Assembly: GCA_022709605.1 (NCBI GenBank)
Contig: JAKLIM010000037.1
Span: 1 to 15,743, forward strand
DNA: 15,743 nucleotides
Direction of reading: 5' to 3'
From: Bacteroidota bacterium
Lineage (GTDB): Bacteria > Bacteroidota > Bacteroidia > Bacteroidales > Paludibacteraceae
In this document: one piece after another, positions 6,488-13,322 of the stretch
How the letters are laid out: every line of letters starts with the position of its first letter
Position numbering within the stretch: position 1 is the first letter of the stretch
The notes under the pieces: generated by a model
Seen by the model: only the letters and a program-made list of their open reading frames with translations
Told to the model about the DNA's origin: nothing
Database searches by the model: none
Translations under genes and position numbers: made by a program

Positions 6488-7981
6488 TTAGTTTAATTGT
6501 ATCTCTTCGTATTCATTTAATGTTTTACCATTTTTATGAATCAAAGCATTAAATTTGTGTTTTAAATTTTTCCACATTTTCACATATTCTTCTCCATTAA
6601 ATAAAGTTGCATCAACTGCTGCTTTATAAGTCAGAAAAATACCAATGGGTAATAATACAGCCGAGCTCAGCCACATTCCTTCAAATGCAGTCCAGAGCCC
6701 TTCGCGTGACATTTTAAATCCGGTATTGTCGATTATATAATAGATAATGAACATGATAACCGAAATAACCACCGGAGCTCCCAAACCACCTTTGCGAATA
6801 ATAGCGCCTAACGGAGCACCAATAAAGAAGAAAATCAGACAGGCAAACGACAACGTAAGTTTTTTGTGCCATTCAATTTTATGACGGGTTACATAAAAAC
6901 TGGCGTCGCCCAGCATTATTTTATTGTATTGTACCTGTTCGCTCATTTCGCGGGCGCGTTGTACGGCCATGGATAATGCCTGTTGTTTTGCCGATTCATC
7001 AAGTTTCAGATAGAGCGAATCCTGATTATACTCCGAAATTTTAATATTCGAACTAACGTCAAGTGATCGGTTTGGAGCCATTTCTCGCCCAAAATACTTA
7101 TGTTCAACCACATCCCGGGCTAGTTCGTTGCTTTTTGCCTGTAAAATTATATTGACCGAATCGATTGATTGCGCGAGTTGTTTGAAATTTTTACTTACAT
7201 ACTGATCATCCAGAATCGAATCGTCGAGTCTCGAAAAATCAGAATCAAAATCAAGCAACATTTCTTTTATTTTAAAAGTTTCGCGCCTGTAAGGTATGCT
7301 TGTGGGTGAACTGTTTAATTTTTGAGTTTTAAGATTTTCAAAAGTTTCACCATCGTAAAGTGTGAGTAACAAGTACTTTTTATCTTCTGTCAGATTAACT
7401 CTTCCCGAATCGGCTACCATGACCGACGAATTCTCAAAACCTTCCGAAAAATTGTAAATCATCAAATCTTTCAACAAATGGTTTTCTTTTTCTCTAACAT
7501 ACAGATTATAACCATCAATGCCGTTGTAAAATTCTCCGGAGGGTATGTCGAGTTCAGGCGATTTTTGTTTTAACGAAAAAATTAAAGTCCAGAGTTTTTT
7601 TTGCGAAATAGGCAGCACAATATTCGAAAAGTAAAATGCGCCTATGCTTATAAAGAAGATAAGAATAACCAATGGACGGATAATTCTGAAAAGTGAAATG
7701 CCGGCCGATTTCATGGCTGTGAGTTCAAAATTCTCACCCAAGTTACCGAAAGTCATCAACGATGCCAGCAAAATAGCCAATGGTAAAGCCATGGGAACCA
7801 ACGAAAAAATGGCATATACGAAGAATTCGATCAAAACCGAAACGCCAATTCCTTTCCCAACTAATTCAGCAAAATGCTTCCACAAAAACTGCATCAATAA
7901 GATAAACAGACAGATGAGGAAAGTCATCAGCAGCAAAACTGCAAAGCGTTTGAATAAGTATAAGTCGATTTTTTTAAACAT
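6488..7981 (-). CDS. LptF/LptG-family permease
   Basis: This 497-residue YjgP/YjgQ-family protein is an inner-membrane subunit of the LPS transport ABC complex, passing LPS from the membrane to LptC with LptB2 as ATPase. Three N-terminal helices (about 13-34, 50-75, 100-122) and three C-terminal ones (about 376-396, 401-419, 434-452) flank a large periplasmic region. The C-terminal signature FFFIGAPLGAIIRKGG is at 384-399. The periplasmic part is longer than in E. coli LptF/G (about 360 residues), with an extra helical segment at about 250-350, as in other Bacteroidetes members. The frame reaches an ATG at 8032, but a strong promoter at 8003-8032 overlaps that codon and MFKKIDLYLFKRF is the usual N-terminus, so I choose 7981. 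Whether it is LptF or LptG cannot be settled. Confidence 0.92.
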   Translation of the reverse strand: MFKKIDLYLFKRFAVLLLMTFLICLFILLMQFLWKHFAELVGKGIGVSVLIEFFVYAIFSLVPMALPLAILLASLMTFGNLGENFELTAMKSAGISLFRIIRPLVILIFFISIGAFYFSNIVLPISQKKLWTLIFSLKQKSPELDIPSGEFYNGIDGYNLYVREKENHLLKDLMIYNFSEGFENSSVMVADSGRVNLTEDKKYLLLTLYDGETFENLKTQKLNSSPTSIPYRRETFKIKEMLLDFDSDFSRLDDSILDDQYVSKNFKQLAQSIDSVNIILQAKSNELARDVVEHKYFGREMAPNRSLDVSSNIKISEYNQDSLYLKLDESAKQQALSMAVQRAREMSEQVQYNKIMLGDASFYVTRHKIEWHKKLTLSFACLIFFFIGAPLGAIIRKGGLGAPVVISVIMFIIYYIIDNTGFKMSREGLWTAFEGMWLSSAVLLPIGIFLTYKAAVDATLFNGEEYVKMWKNLKHKFNALIHKNGKTLNEYEEIQLN

Positions 7982-8002
7982 GTACTCAGGAAAAATGAGC
8001 AA

Positions 8003-8032
8003 CAAAATTACACCAAAAAATTTAAATATCAA
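8003..8032 (-). promoter_or_regulatory. Consensus Bacteroidetes promoter for lptF/G-ribBA
   Basis: On the minus strand, TTG (8032-8030) is followed after exactly 19 bases by TAATTTTG (8010-8003), a full match to the Bacteroidetes -33/-7 promoter. Transcription would begin near 7997, leaving a leader of only about 15 bases before the ATG at 7981. It is the best promoter in the window. Confidence 0.8.
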
Positions 8033-8085
8033 TTGACTCTTTTGCCAAATAAAATTAAATTATTACAATCCAACCAGTTGCATTA

Positions 8086-8118
8086 AAAAGAAAAAGCTAC
8101 TCAGTGTACGGGTAGCTT
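8086..8118 (-). terminator. Rho-independent terminator of the START-like gene
   Basis: On the minus strand, a 9-bp stem (AAGCTACCC with GAGTAGCTT, one GU pair; 8110-8118 and 8094-8102) encloses a 7-base loop. It is followed at once by TTTCTTTTT. It lies 45 bases beyond the stop of the gene at 8163 and upstream of the lptF/G promoter, so it separates the two transcripts. Confidence 0.85.
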
Positions 8119-8162
8119 GTATTCATGAAAAATTTGTTGTAAATCAATTGTTTTTAATTGAA

Positions 8163-8546
8163 TTACATGCCTGTTTTGCGTTTAAGCGTTTCCACCAAAT
8201 GATTCCATAGAAATTTTGTGTCTTCAATATCAGAAGTTTCAGCAAAATCGGTTACTAAAAGTGAATTATCCCCTGTAATAGCGTTACTTACTATCCTCAT
8301 TTCGAAATAGATATCTGTTCCTTCATCCTCTTTCCACTGAAATCGAATATTTGAATTTTGCTTAATATTTAATAGTGTTGCTGTCTGATCGTTTTTATCC
8401 CACATAAATGTATATTCGTTTCCAACAACAGTTACACCTTCGGCAAACCATTCCGAAAGTCCAAGCGGTGTGCTTATTGAATTCCACAAAACAGGTAATG
8501 ATCCTTGTTTGAACGTATATTCAACTTCTATTTTTTTCTTGCCCAT
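8163..8546 (-). CDS. START-like domain protein (SRPBCC fold)
   Basis: This 127-residue soluble protein looks like the short START-like/AHSA1-related family common in Bacteroidetes. It begins with a beta strand (KKKIEVEYTF), then a helix-turn with LWNSISTPLGLSEWFAEGV (about 20-38), then a run of beta strands around FMWDKNDQTATLLNIKQN and NIRFQWKEDEG. It ends in a long C-terminal helix (TKFLWNHLVETLKRKTGM), the order expected of a helix-grip lipid-binding pocket. The family is thought to bind hydrophobic ligands, but no ligand is known for this group. It is monocistronic, with its own terminator downstream and a likely promoter upstream. Confidence 0.85.
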   Translation of the reverse strand: MGKKKIEVEYTFKQGSLPVLWNSISTPLGLSEWFAEGVTVVGNEYTFMWDKNDQTATLLNIKQNSNIRFQWKEDEGTDIYFEMRIVSNAITGDNSLLVTDFAETSDIEDTKFLWNHLVETLKRKTGM

Positions 8547-8562
8547 TTACGTTAAATATTTT

Positions 8563-8591
8563 TAAAATTATACTCTGTAATTTTTTCGCAA
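8563..8591 (-). promoter_or_regulatory. Likely promoter of the START-like gene
   Basis: On the minus strand, TTG (8591-8589) is followed after 18 bases by TAATTTTA (8570-8563). This matches the -33/-7 promoter with one mismatch at the last base. The predicted leader is very short, near 10 bases. Confidence 0.45.
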
Positions 8592-8640
8592 GATAATCAA
8601 ATTTTTCTAAATAATAGCTTTTTATGTAATAAAAAATGCA

Positions 8641-9138
8641 TTATTTTTTATCAACAATTATCTTCAGACTACTCTTTTCGAAGCACAATGGCAACATTTG
8701 TTTCACATTATCAATAATATAAATTTGTTCGGTGCCATACAAAATTGTTACAATATCTTTATCGAAACGGGATTCAGATTCCAACAAAACTTGTCGGCAG
8801 GCTCCGCATGGAGTTATGGGAAGTTCCATGAAATTTCCATTTGTAAATGCTGCTATGGCAAGTGTTTTTACCGGAGTATCAGGATATTGCGCATTTGCAA
8901 AAAACATGGCCACCCGTTCGGCACAAAGTCCTGACGGATAGGCTGAGTTTTCCTGATTGCTGGCTGCAAATATCTCACCGTTTTCGAGCTGAATAGCCGC
9001 ACCCACATGAAAACCAGAGTAAGGTGCATAGGCTTTTTCGACTTGTTTTTTTGCTAAGTCAACTAATTTTTTATACTCTTCGCTCAACTCGTCGAAAATA
9101 CATTGGGTTATTTTTGTTTCAATTATTTTTTGTTGCAT
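8641..9138 (-). CDS. cdd: Cytidine deaminase
   Basis: This 165-residue zinc enzyme converts cytidine and deoxycytidine to uridine and deoxyuridine in pyrimidine salvage. The visible signatures are YAPYSGFHVGAA at 37-48 and the ribose-binding Asn61/Glu63 in SNQENSAYPSG. Cys72 (zinc) with Glu74 (proton shuttle) lie in CAER, and TPCGACRQVLLE supplies zinc ligands Cys111 and Cys114. The three-cysteine set marks the homotetrameric type. It is about 30 residues longer than the B. subtilis enzyme because of an N-terminal extension (1-20). A second start is not obvious, since M1 is followed by a coherent helix. It lies divergent to the GH73 gene, and a -7 box is found at 9212-9219. Confidence 0.95.
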   Translation of the reverse strand: MQQKIIETKITQCIFDELSEEYKKLVDLAKKQVEKAYAPYSGFHVGAAIQLENGEIFAASNQENSAYPSGLCAERVAMFFANAQYPDTPVKTLAIAAFTNGNFMELPITPCGACRQVLLESESRFDKDIVTILYGTEQIYIIDNVKQMLPLCFEKSSLKIIVDKK

Positions 9139-9211
9139 GTTTTTGGTATTAATGTCTGATTATTAGTAAAGTATTTGGTTTTGAAATCGAAAATTGCAAA
9201 TTCATTCAACA

Positions 9212-9219
9212 CAAATATA
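9212..9219 (-). promoter_or_regulatory. -7 box for cdd
   Basis: On the minus strand TATATTTG matches TAnnTTTG, about 75 bases before the cdd start. No TTG stands at the expected -33 distance, so this is an incomplete promoter call. Confidence 0.4.
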
Positions 9220-9261
9220 TAAAATTATATTTTCATAATCTGTTTTTTTGCAAATAAGTTC

Positions 9262-9269
9262 TATTTTTG
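9262..9269 (+). promoter_or_regulatory. -7 box for the GH73 gene
   Basis: TATTTTTG matches TAnnTTTG, with CTG at 9240-9242 exactly 19 bases upstream as a near -33 element. It predicts a leader of about 20 bases before the ATG at 9295. It is divergent from the cdd box about 45 bases away. Confidence 0.55.
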
Positions 9270-9294
9270 CAATAAATAAATTAATTGTTGCTCA

Positions 9295-10239
9295 ATGAAT
9301 ATCAGAATAAAATTACTTTTTAGTGTGTTAATTGTATTGTCATTCAGTATGTTAACTAATGCGCAAACACTTAGCAAAAATTACAAAACTTATATTGACA
9401 AATATTGTCAGTTGGCCATAAAACAACAAGCGGAACACGGAATTCCCGCAAGCATAATTCTTGCGCAGGGATTGCTTGAATCATCAGCCGGCGAAAGTTG
9501 GCTGGCCATAAATTCGAATAATCATTTTGGAATCAAATGTGCTGAATGGCAAGGCGATAAGGTTTATAAAGATGATGACACAGTAAACGAATGTTTCAGA
9601 AAATACGATAATGTGATCGATTCGTACGAGGATCATTCATTATTTATTAAAAACCGCAGATGGTATGGTTCGTTATTTGAATTGGCCAAAACAGACTACA
9701 TAGGTTGGGCGCACGGATTAAAAAAAGCGGGTTATGCCACTGATCCAACTTATGCGTACAAGTTGATTTCGATCATCGAAAATTACAATCTTCATCAATA
9801 TGATCTGATTCAGAAAAAAGCAGATATTATTACTTCTAAAAACAAAATAACTGCTACTCCCGAAATAAAATCAATGGGAACAATTACCGCATTTACAAAT
9901 CATAAAGTTCAGAAAAACAACAAAGTACGTTATGTAATTGCCGCCATCAATGATACTTACGGCAGCATAGCCGATGAGTTTAATATTGATGAAAACAGAT
10001 TGAGAGATTTCAACGATGCGGTACCTTTTGCAACATTAACTGCGGGCTCAAAAGTATACCTTCAAACAAAAAAAAGAATGGCCTCCAGAAAGTTCCCTAT
10101 GCACGAAGTGAAAGAAGGTGAATCGATGCACAGCATTTCGCAGGATTACGGTATATTACTCGAATCATTGTATAATTTAAATGAAATGCCTTATACACAG
10201 GGTGCTAAGGTGGCTCAAATTTTGAAATTAAGAAGATAA
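9295..10239 (+). CDS. Secreted GH73 glucosaminidase with LysM-like repeats
   Basis: This 314-residue protein has a Sec signal peptide (positive MNIRIK, hydrophobic core, likely cut after about residue 23, TNA-Q). A glucosaminidase domain of the FlgJ/GH73 type spans about 30-168. It shows GIPASIILAQGLLESSAG (49-66) with the probable acid Glu62, the conserved NNHFGIKC (75-82), and YEDHSLFI and GWAHGLKKAGYATDP further on (111-151). Two LysM-like peptidoglycan-binding segments follow at about 211-257 and 269-314, the second clearer (HEVKEGESMHSIS). It should cleave the glycan strand between N-acetylglucosamine and N-acetylmuramic acid in the periplasm, for cell separation or remodelling. The stop is one base from the next start, so the two genes form an operon. 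Confidence 0.92.
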   Translation: MNIRIKLLFSVLIVLSFSMLTNAQTLSKNYKTYIDKYCQLAIKQQAEHGIPASIILAQGLLESSAGESWLAINSNNHFGIKCAEWQGDKVYKDDDTVNECFRKYDNVIDSYEDHSLFIKNRRWYGSLFELAKTDYIGWAHGLKKAGYATDPTYAYKLISIIENYNLHQYDLIQKKADIITSKNKITATPEIKSMGTITAFTNHKVQKNNKVRYVIAAINDTYGSIADEFNIDENRLRDFNDAVPFATLTAGSKVYLQTKKRMASRKFPMHEVKEGESMHSISQDYGILLESLYNLNEMPYTQGAKVAQILKLRR

Positions 10240-10240
10240 A

Positions 10241-10531
10241 ATGCGAAAAAAAAATACGGAGCTGCTGCGCGATGTTATCGGACAGGTTTTAAAAACGAAT
10301 CATTTGGATAAAAAGTTGTACGAGAAACGGTTAATTGATGCATGGCCGATAATTTTAGGCAATAATATTGTACAATATACTACCGAACTTGTTATTGTAA
10401 GAAAAGTATTGTATGTGGCACTTTCGTCGTCTGTTTTGCGCCACGATTTATTCCTGTCGCGCGAAGAAATTAAAAAATCATTGAACCGACATGTTGGTAC
10501 TGAAGTAATTACAGATATTATTTTCAGGTAG
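10241..10531 (+). CDS. DUF721 / DciA-like protein
   Basis: This 96-residue protein matches the DUF721 pattern. An N-terminal helix is followed by the WPIILGNNIVQYTTELVIV core (about 35-53), then LYVALSSSVLRHDLFLSRE (57-75), and finally a helix and strand ending EVITDIIFR. DUF721 includes DciA, the ancestral loader of the replicative helicase DnaB, which is the likely helicase loader where DnaC and DnaI are absent. I infer the same role here with moderate confidence, because short Bacteroidetes members contain only the KH-like core. It is one base downstream of the GH73 gene, an unexpected partner for a replication protein. A terminator hairpin overlaps its stop codon. Confidence 0.85.
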   Translation: MRKKNTELLRDVIGQVLKTNHLDKKLYEKRLIDAWPIILGNNIVQYTTELVIVRKVLYVALSSSVLRHDLFLSREEIKKSLNRHVGTEVITDIIFR

Positions 10532-10561
10532 AGACGCAATGCTTTGTGTCTTTATTTTTTT
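10530..10561 (+). terminator. Hairpin terminator overlapping the DUF721 stop codon
   Basis: A 10-bp stem with GU pairs (AGAGACGCAA at 10530-10539 with TTGTGTCTTT at 10544-10553) and a 4-base loop runs into TTTATTTTTTT. The stem begins inside the TAG stop. The AGAGACGCAA palindrome resembles dispersed palindromic repeats I have seen in other bacterial genomes, so it may be a repeat used as a terminator. Confidence 0.75.
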
Positions 10562-10616
10562 GGTGAAGAAAATAGAAATTAAGAAATTAAGAAAATAGAA
10601 AGTAGAAATTAAGAAG
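10562..10616. repeat. Purine-rich intergenic repeat, second copy
   Basis: This is a C-free, A/G/T tract of units such as GAAAATAGAAATTAAG on the plus strand. Bases 10568-10589 are identical to 5188-5209. It fills the gap between the terminator and the next start at 10621, acting as the 5' leader region of that gene. Confidence 0.65.
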
Positions 10617-10620
10617 ATCC

Positions 10621-11157
10621 ATGATGAATTTACGCGAACAACTTAAAAATCCCGATTCGCTTGGATATATCGATATCATTATTCAAAATACACTCGAAAT
10701 AGAAGGAGGTTTTGAAGAATTATTTTCATTGTTTTTTGATGAAGAAAAGGATGTTGCATGGCGTGCCGGTTGGGCATGCGATAAAATAAGCAGAAAACAT
10801 CCCGAATTGTTTACCAACACAATGAGGCAGAAAATTGTAGCTGCAATACCTCACGAAAAACACAATGGTACGCTCAGAGCTCTCCTTTCGCTGATGAATA
10901 ATTTTGAAATACCTGAAAATATTTCGGTTGAATTAATTAATAAACTGTTCGATTGGATGATCTCTTCCAAGTCGGATGTTTCGCACCAGGTGCTTTCAAT
11001 GAAGATTTTGGGTAAATTCTGTGATCTGGAGCCGGGATTAATACCCGAATTGCTGGCTTATCTCGAAAATGTTAATTCGCAAGATTATACACCCGGATTT
11101 AATTCTGTGAAAAAGAAAATGATTAACCATCTGAAAAATAAGAGTTTGAAAATTTGA
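10621..11157 (+). CDS. Conserved helical-repeat (HEAT-like) protein
   Basis: This 178-residue soluble protein is nearly all alpha-helical, with short helix pairs of about 35-40 residues. Examples are FEELFSLFFDEEKDVAWRAGWACDKI (31-56), TLRALLSLMNNFEI (84-97) and HQVLSMKILGKFCDLEPGLI (122-141). The phrase DEEKDVAWRAGWA is typical of HEAT-type repeats that pack successive helix pairs. I recognise no enzymatic motif; HEAT-like proteins usually bind other proteins. It has no signal peptide or membrane helix. Two adjacent ATG codons (10621 and 10624) are both possible starts. No TAnnTTTG box is visible in the purine-rich leader. It is probably a Bacteroidetes-conserved hypothetical, an impression from memory. 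Confidence 0.75.
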   Translation: MMNLREQLKNPDSLGYIDIIIQNTLEIEGGFEELFSLFFDEEKDVAWRAGWACDKISRKHPELFTNTMRQKIVAAIPHEKHNGTLRALLSLMNNFEIPENISVELINKLFDWMISSKSDVSHQVLSMKILGKFCDLEPGLIPELLAYLENVNSQDYTPGFNSVKKKMINHLKNKSLKI

Positions 11158-11178
11158 TTCATATCTTTTATTTGAAAA

Positions 11179-11211
11179 TTGCACATTTTCTCAATTTAAG
11201 TGCTATTTTTG
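11179..11211 (+). promoter_or_regulatory. Promoter of the carboxyltransferase gene
   Basis: TATTTTTG at 11204-11211 matches TAnnTTTG, with TTG at 11179-11181 and a 22-base spacer, at the long end of the usual range. The predicted leader is about 65 bases. The leader holds no obvious regulatory structure. Confidence 0.6.
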
Positions 11212-11283
11212 TACCGTAATTTTTCACATTCTGTGATAGAACTGTGGATTTAAACTTACTTTAATTTCAAAAAAAAAACAGTT

Positions 11284-12828
11284 ATGACTTTAAAGAAAAA
11301 CATTCTGGCATTACGTCAAAAAAAGGCCATTGTAGAAAAAGGTGGAGGCGACAAAGCCATTGAAAAACAAGTTGCAATGGGTAAGATGACTGCCCGTGAG
11401 CGTATCCTTGGATTGTTAGATGCAAATTCATTTTACGAATATGATTTATTCGTAGAACATGAAGAAACAAATTTCGGGATGGAAAACAAAGTGTTGGCAG
11501 GCGATGGTGTAATTACCGGAACAGGAAACATCAATGGAGCACCCGTATGTATTTATGCTCAGGATTTTACAGTTATGGGAGGTTCATTAGGACTAAAACA
11601 TGCCCGTAAAATTACCAAAATTATGGATCATGCCATGAAAATGAAAGTACCTTGTATTGGAATCAACGATTCAGGAGGTGCACGTATTCAGGAAGGTATC
11701 GGTGCATTAGCCGGTTATGGTGAAATTTTCTACCGCAATACCATGGCATCAGGCGTTATTCCTCAAATTTCAGTAATTCTGGGCCCTTGTGCCGGTGGTG
11801 CTGTTTATTCACCTGCACTCACCGATTTCGTTTTTGTGGTGGAAAATATCTCAAAAATGTTCATTACAGGACCCAATGTAATTGAATCGGTACTGGGTGA
11901 AAAAATATCGCAGGAAGACCTTGGCGGTGCGCGTGTACATGCCGAAATAACAGGTAATGCACATTTTTATGCACTCACCGAAAAAGAATGTCTGAACCAG
12001 ATTAAAGAACTCGTATCTTTGATTCCGCATAGCAATCAGGTTAAAGCGGTGAAGGTTAAACCAATGAAACCGAGTTCCAGAAAGAACATAGAAAAAATTA
12101 TCCCATCCGATCCCAAACAACCTTATGATGTACGCGATGTAATTTTTGCACTCGCCGATGATTCTAAATTTCTTGAAGTTCAGGAACTTTGGGCACCCAA
12201 TATCGTTATTGGTTTTGGACGTATGAATGGTGACACCGTAGGTTTTGTAGCTAACCAACCCATGTACCTTGCCGGTGTTCTCGATTGCGATGCATCGGAT
12301 AAAGCGGCCCGTTTCATCCGATTCTGCGATGCGTTTAACATACCAATAATAACTCTCGAAGACATGCCGGGTTATTTACCGGGTGTGGATCAGGAACATG
12401 CAGGTGTAATACGTCATGGAGCTAAAATGCTTTATGCATATTCCGAAGCTACTGTACCTAAAATCACCGTTATTTTGCGTAAAGCGTATGGTGGAGGTTA
12501 TATTGCGATGAATTCGCGTCACCTGGGAGCTGACTTTATGTTTGCATGGCCGGGCGCCGAAATTGCTGTTATGGGACCTGAAGGAGCTGCGAATATCATT
12601 TTCCGCAAAGAAATTATGGAAGCTGAAGATGAAGATGCAATGCGTCAACAGAAAGTAAAAGAGTACATTGAGAAATTTGCAAATCCATTTGTGGCAGCTG
12701 CCAAAGGGTATATCGATGCTGTTATTGAACCGAGTGAAACGCGTGAATTGTTATTGCATTCGCTTGGTGTTTCGCAACATAAAGACGATTATCGTCCGGC
12801 AAAAAAACACGGAATTCCTCCGTTTTGA
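11284..12828 (+). CDS. Acyl-CoA carboxylase beta subunit (PccB/MmdA type carboxyltransferase)
   Basis: This 514-residue crotonase-fold carboxyltransferase has the usual length for propionyl-CoA carboxylase beta or methylmalonyl-CoA decarboxylase alpha subunits. The N-half carries GKMTARERI (33-41), DFTVMGGSLG (94-103), the acyl-CoA oxyanion motif SGGARIQEG (130-138) and GPCAGGAVYSPA (167-178). The C-half carries MPGYLPGVDQEHAG (361-374), RKAYGGGYIAMNS (399-411) and AWPGAEIAVMGPEGAANI (421-438). It transfers carboxyl between biotin and the acyl-CoA. Ile407 falls where propionyl-CoA carboxylases such as human PCCB have Asp (AYGGAYD), a position linked to acyl-chain choice in Streptomyces. The biotin carrier follows 43 bases later. 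No biotin carboxylase is in the window, so carboxylase and sodium-pump decarboxylase roles both remain open. Confidence 0.9.
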   Translation: MTLKKNILALRQKKAIVEKGGGDKAIEKQVAMGKMTARERILGLLDANSFYEYDLFVEHEETNFGMENKVLAGDGVITGTGNINGAPVCIYAQDFTVMGGSLGLKHARKITKIMDHAMKMKVPCIGINDSGGARIQEGIGALAGYGEIFYRNTMASGVIPQISVILGPCAGGAVYSPALTDFVFVVENISKMFITGPNVIESVLGEKISQEDLGGARVHAEITGNAHFYALTEKECLNQIKELVSLIPHSNQVKAVKVKPMKPSSRKNIEKIIPSDPKQPYDVRDVIFALADDSKFLEVQELWAPNIVIGFGRMNGDTVGFVANQPMYLAGVLDCDASDKAARFIRFCDAFNIPIITLEDMPGYLPGVDQEHAGVIRHGAKMLYAYSEATVPKITVILRKAYGGGYIAMNSRHLGADFMFAWPGAEIAVMGPEGAANIIFRKEIMEAEDEDAMRQQKVKEYIEKFANPFVAAAKGYIDAVIEPSETRELLLHSLGVSQHKDDYRPAKKHGIPPF

Positions 12829-12871
12829 TGCTGATGTAGCGTAATGTTCTAAATTTGAAATACAAGCAAAA

Positions 12872-13213
12872 ATGAAGAAAGAAACCCCTGAATATGTGCA
12901 ATTTGCCGTTACAGCACGTAAATATAAAACACTTCTGACAAAAAAATATCTGAATCGCAAGGTATGGGTTGACCCGAATCCTTTTGAAATTCAGTCCTTT
13001 ATACCCGGAACAATCGTCCAGATTCCTATCAAAGAAGGACATGTTGTCAAGGAAGGAGAACTTATTTTAATTGTGGAAGCAATGAAAATGCGAAACCGGA
13101 TTTTAATGCCTTTTACTGCACGAATTAAAAAAATAAATGTGGTGTTGGGCGAGAGAGTTCCAAAAGATACTTTAATGATAGAGTTAGAACCCGTGGATAG
13201 TAAAAAGAAATAA
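12872..13213 (+). CDS. Biotin carboxyl carrier protein
   Basis: This 113-residue biotinyl-domain protein has the canonical EAMKM motif at 69-73, with Lys72 as the biotinylation site. The beta-hammerhead is complete: FIPGTIVQIPIKEGHVVKEG (43-62) before the site and ARIKKINVVLGERVPKDTLM (83-102) after it. Residues 1-40 form a short basic leader (AVTARKYKTLLTKKYLNRK) with no Pro/Ala-rich linker of the kind seen in MmdC or many AccB proteins. It should shuttle carboxybiotin to the carboxyltransferase encoded just upstream, with which it is almost certainly co-transcribed. It starts at the ATG after an A-rich AAGCAAAA leader, with no competing start. A hairpin terminator follows at 13279. Confidence 0.92.
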   Translation: MKKETPEYVQFAVTARKYKTLLTKKYLNRKVWVDPNPFEIQSFIPGTIVQIPIKEGHVVKEGELILIVEAMKMRNRILMPFTARIKKINVVLGERVPKDTLMIELEPVDSKKK

Positions 13214-13278
13214 ACAACATAAAGCGACTGCATCTTAAGTCACTTTGTGTAAAATATACATCTTAAATTGCTGATTAT

Positions 13279-13316
13279 AAGCCTGACAAGTTACATAAAC
13301 TTGCCAGGCTTTTCTA
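13279..13316 (+). terminator. Terminator between convergent biotin carrier and Nudix genes
   Basis: A 14-bp stem with one mismatch (left arm 13279-13292, AAGCCTGACAAGTT; right arm 13298-13311) and a 5-base loop is followed by TTCTATT on the plus strand. It lies 65 bases after the carrier stop and 11 bases from the Nudix stop. On the minus strand it lacks a T run after the stem, so plus-strand use is better supported. A weaker imperfect hairpin lies at 13221-13246. Confidence 0.7.
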
Positions 13317-13322
13317 TTGACA

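Noticed and set aside
11851..12258. A 135-codon minus-strand open frame inside the carboxyltransferase gene
   Set aside because: It is a shadow of a strongly conserved gene on the plus strand, with no start signals and an unlikely composition.
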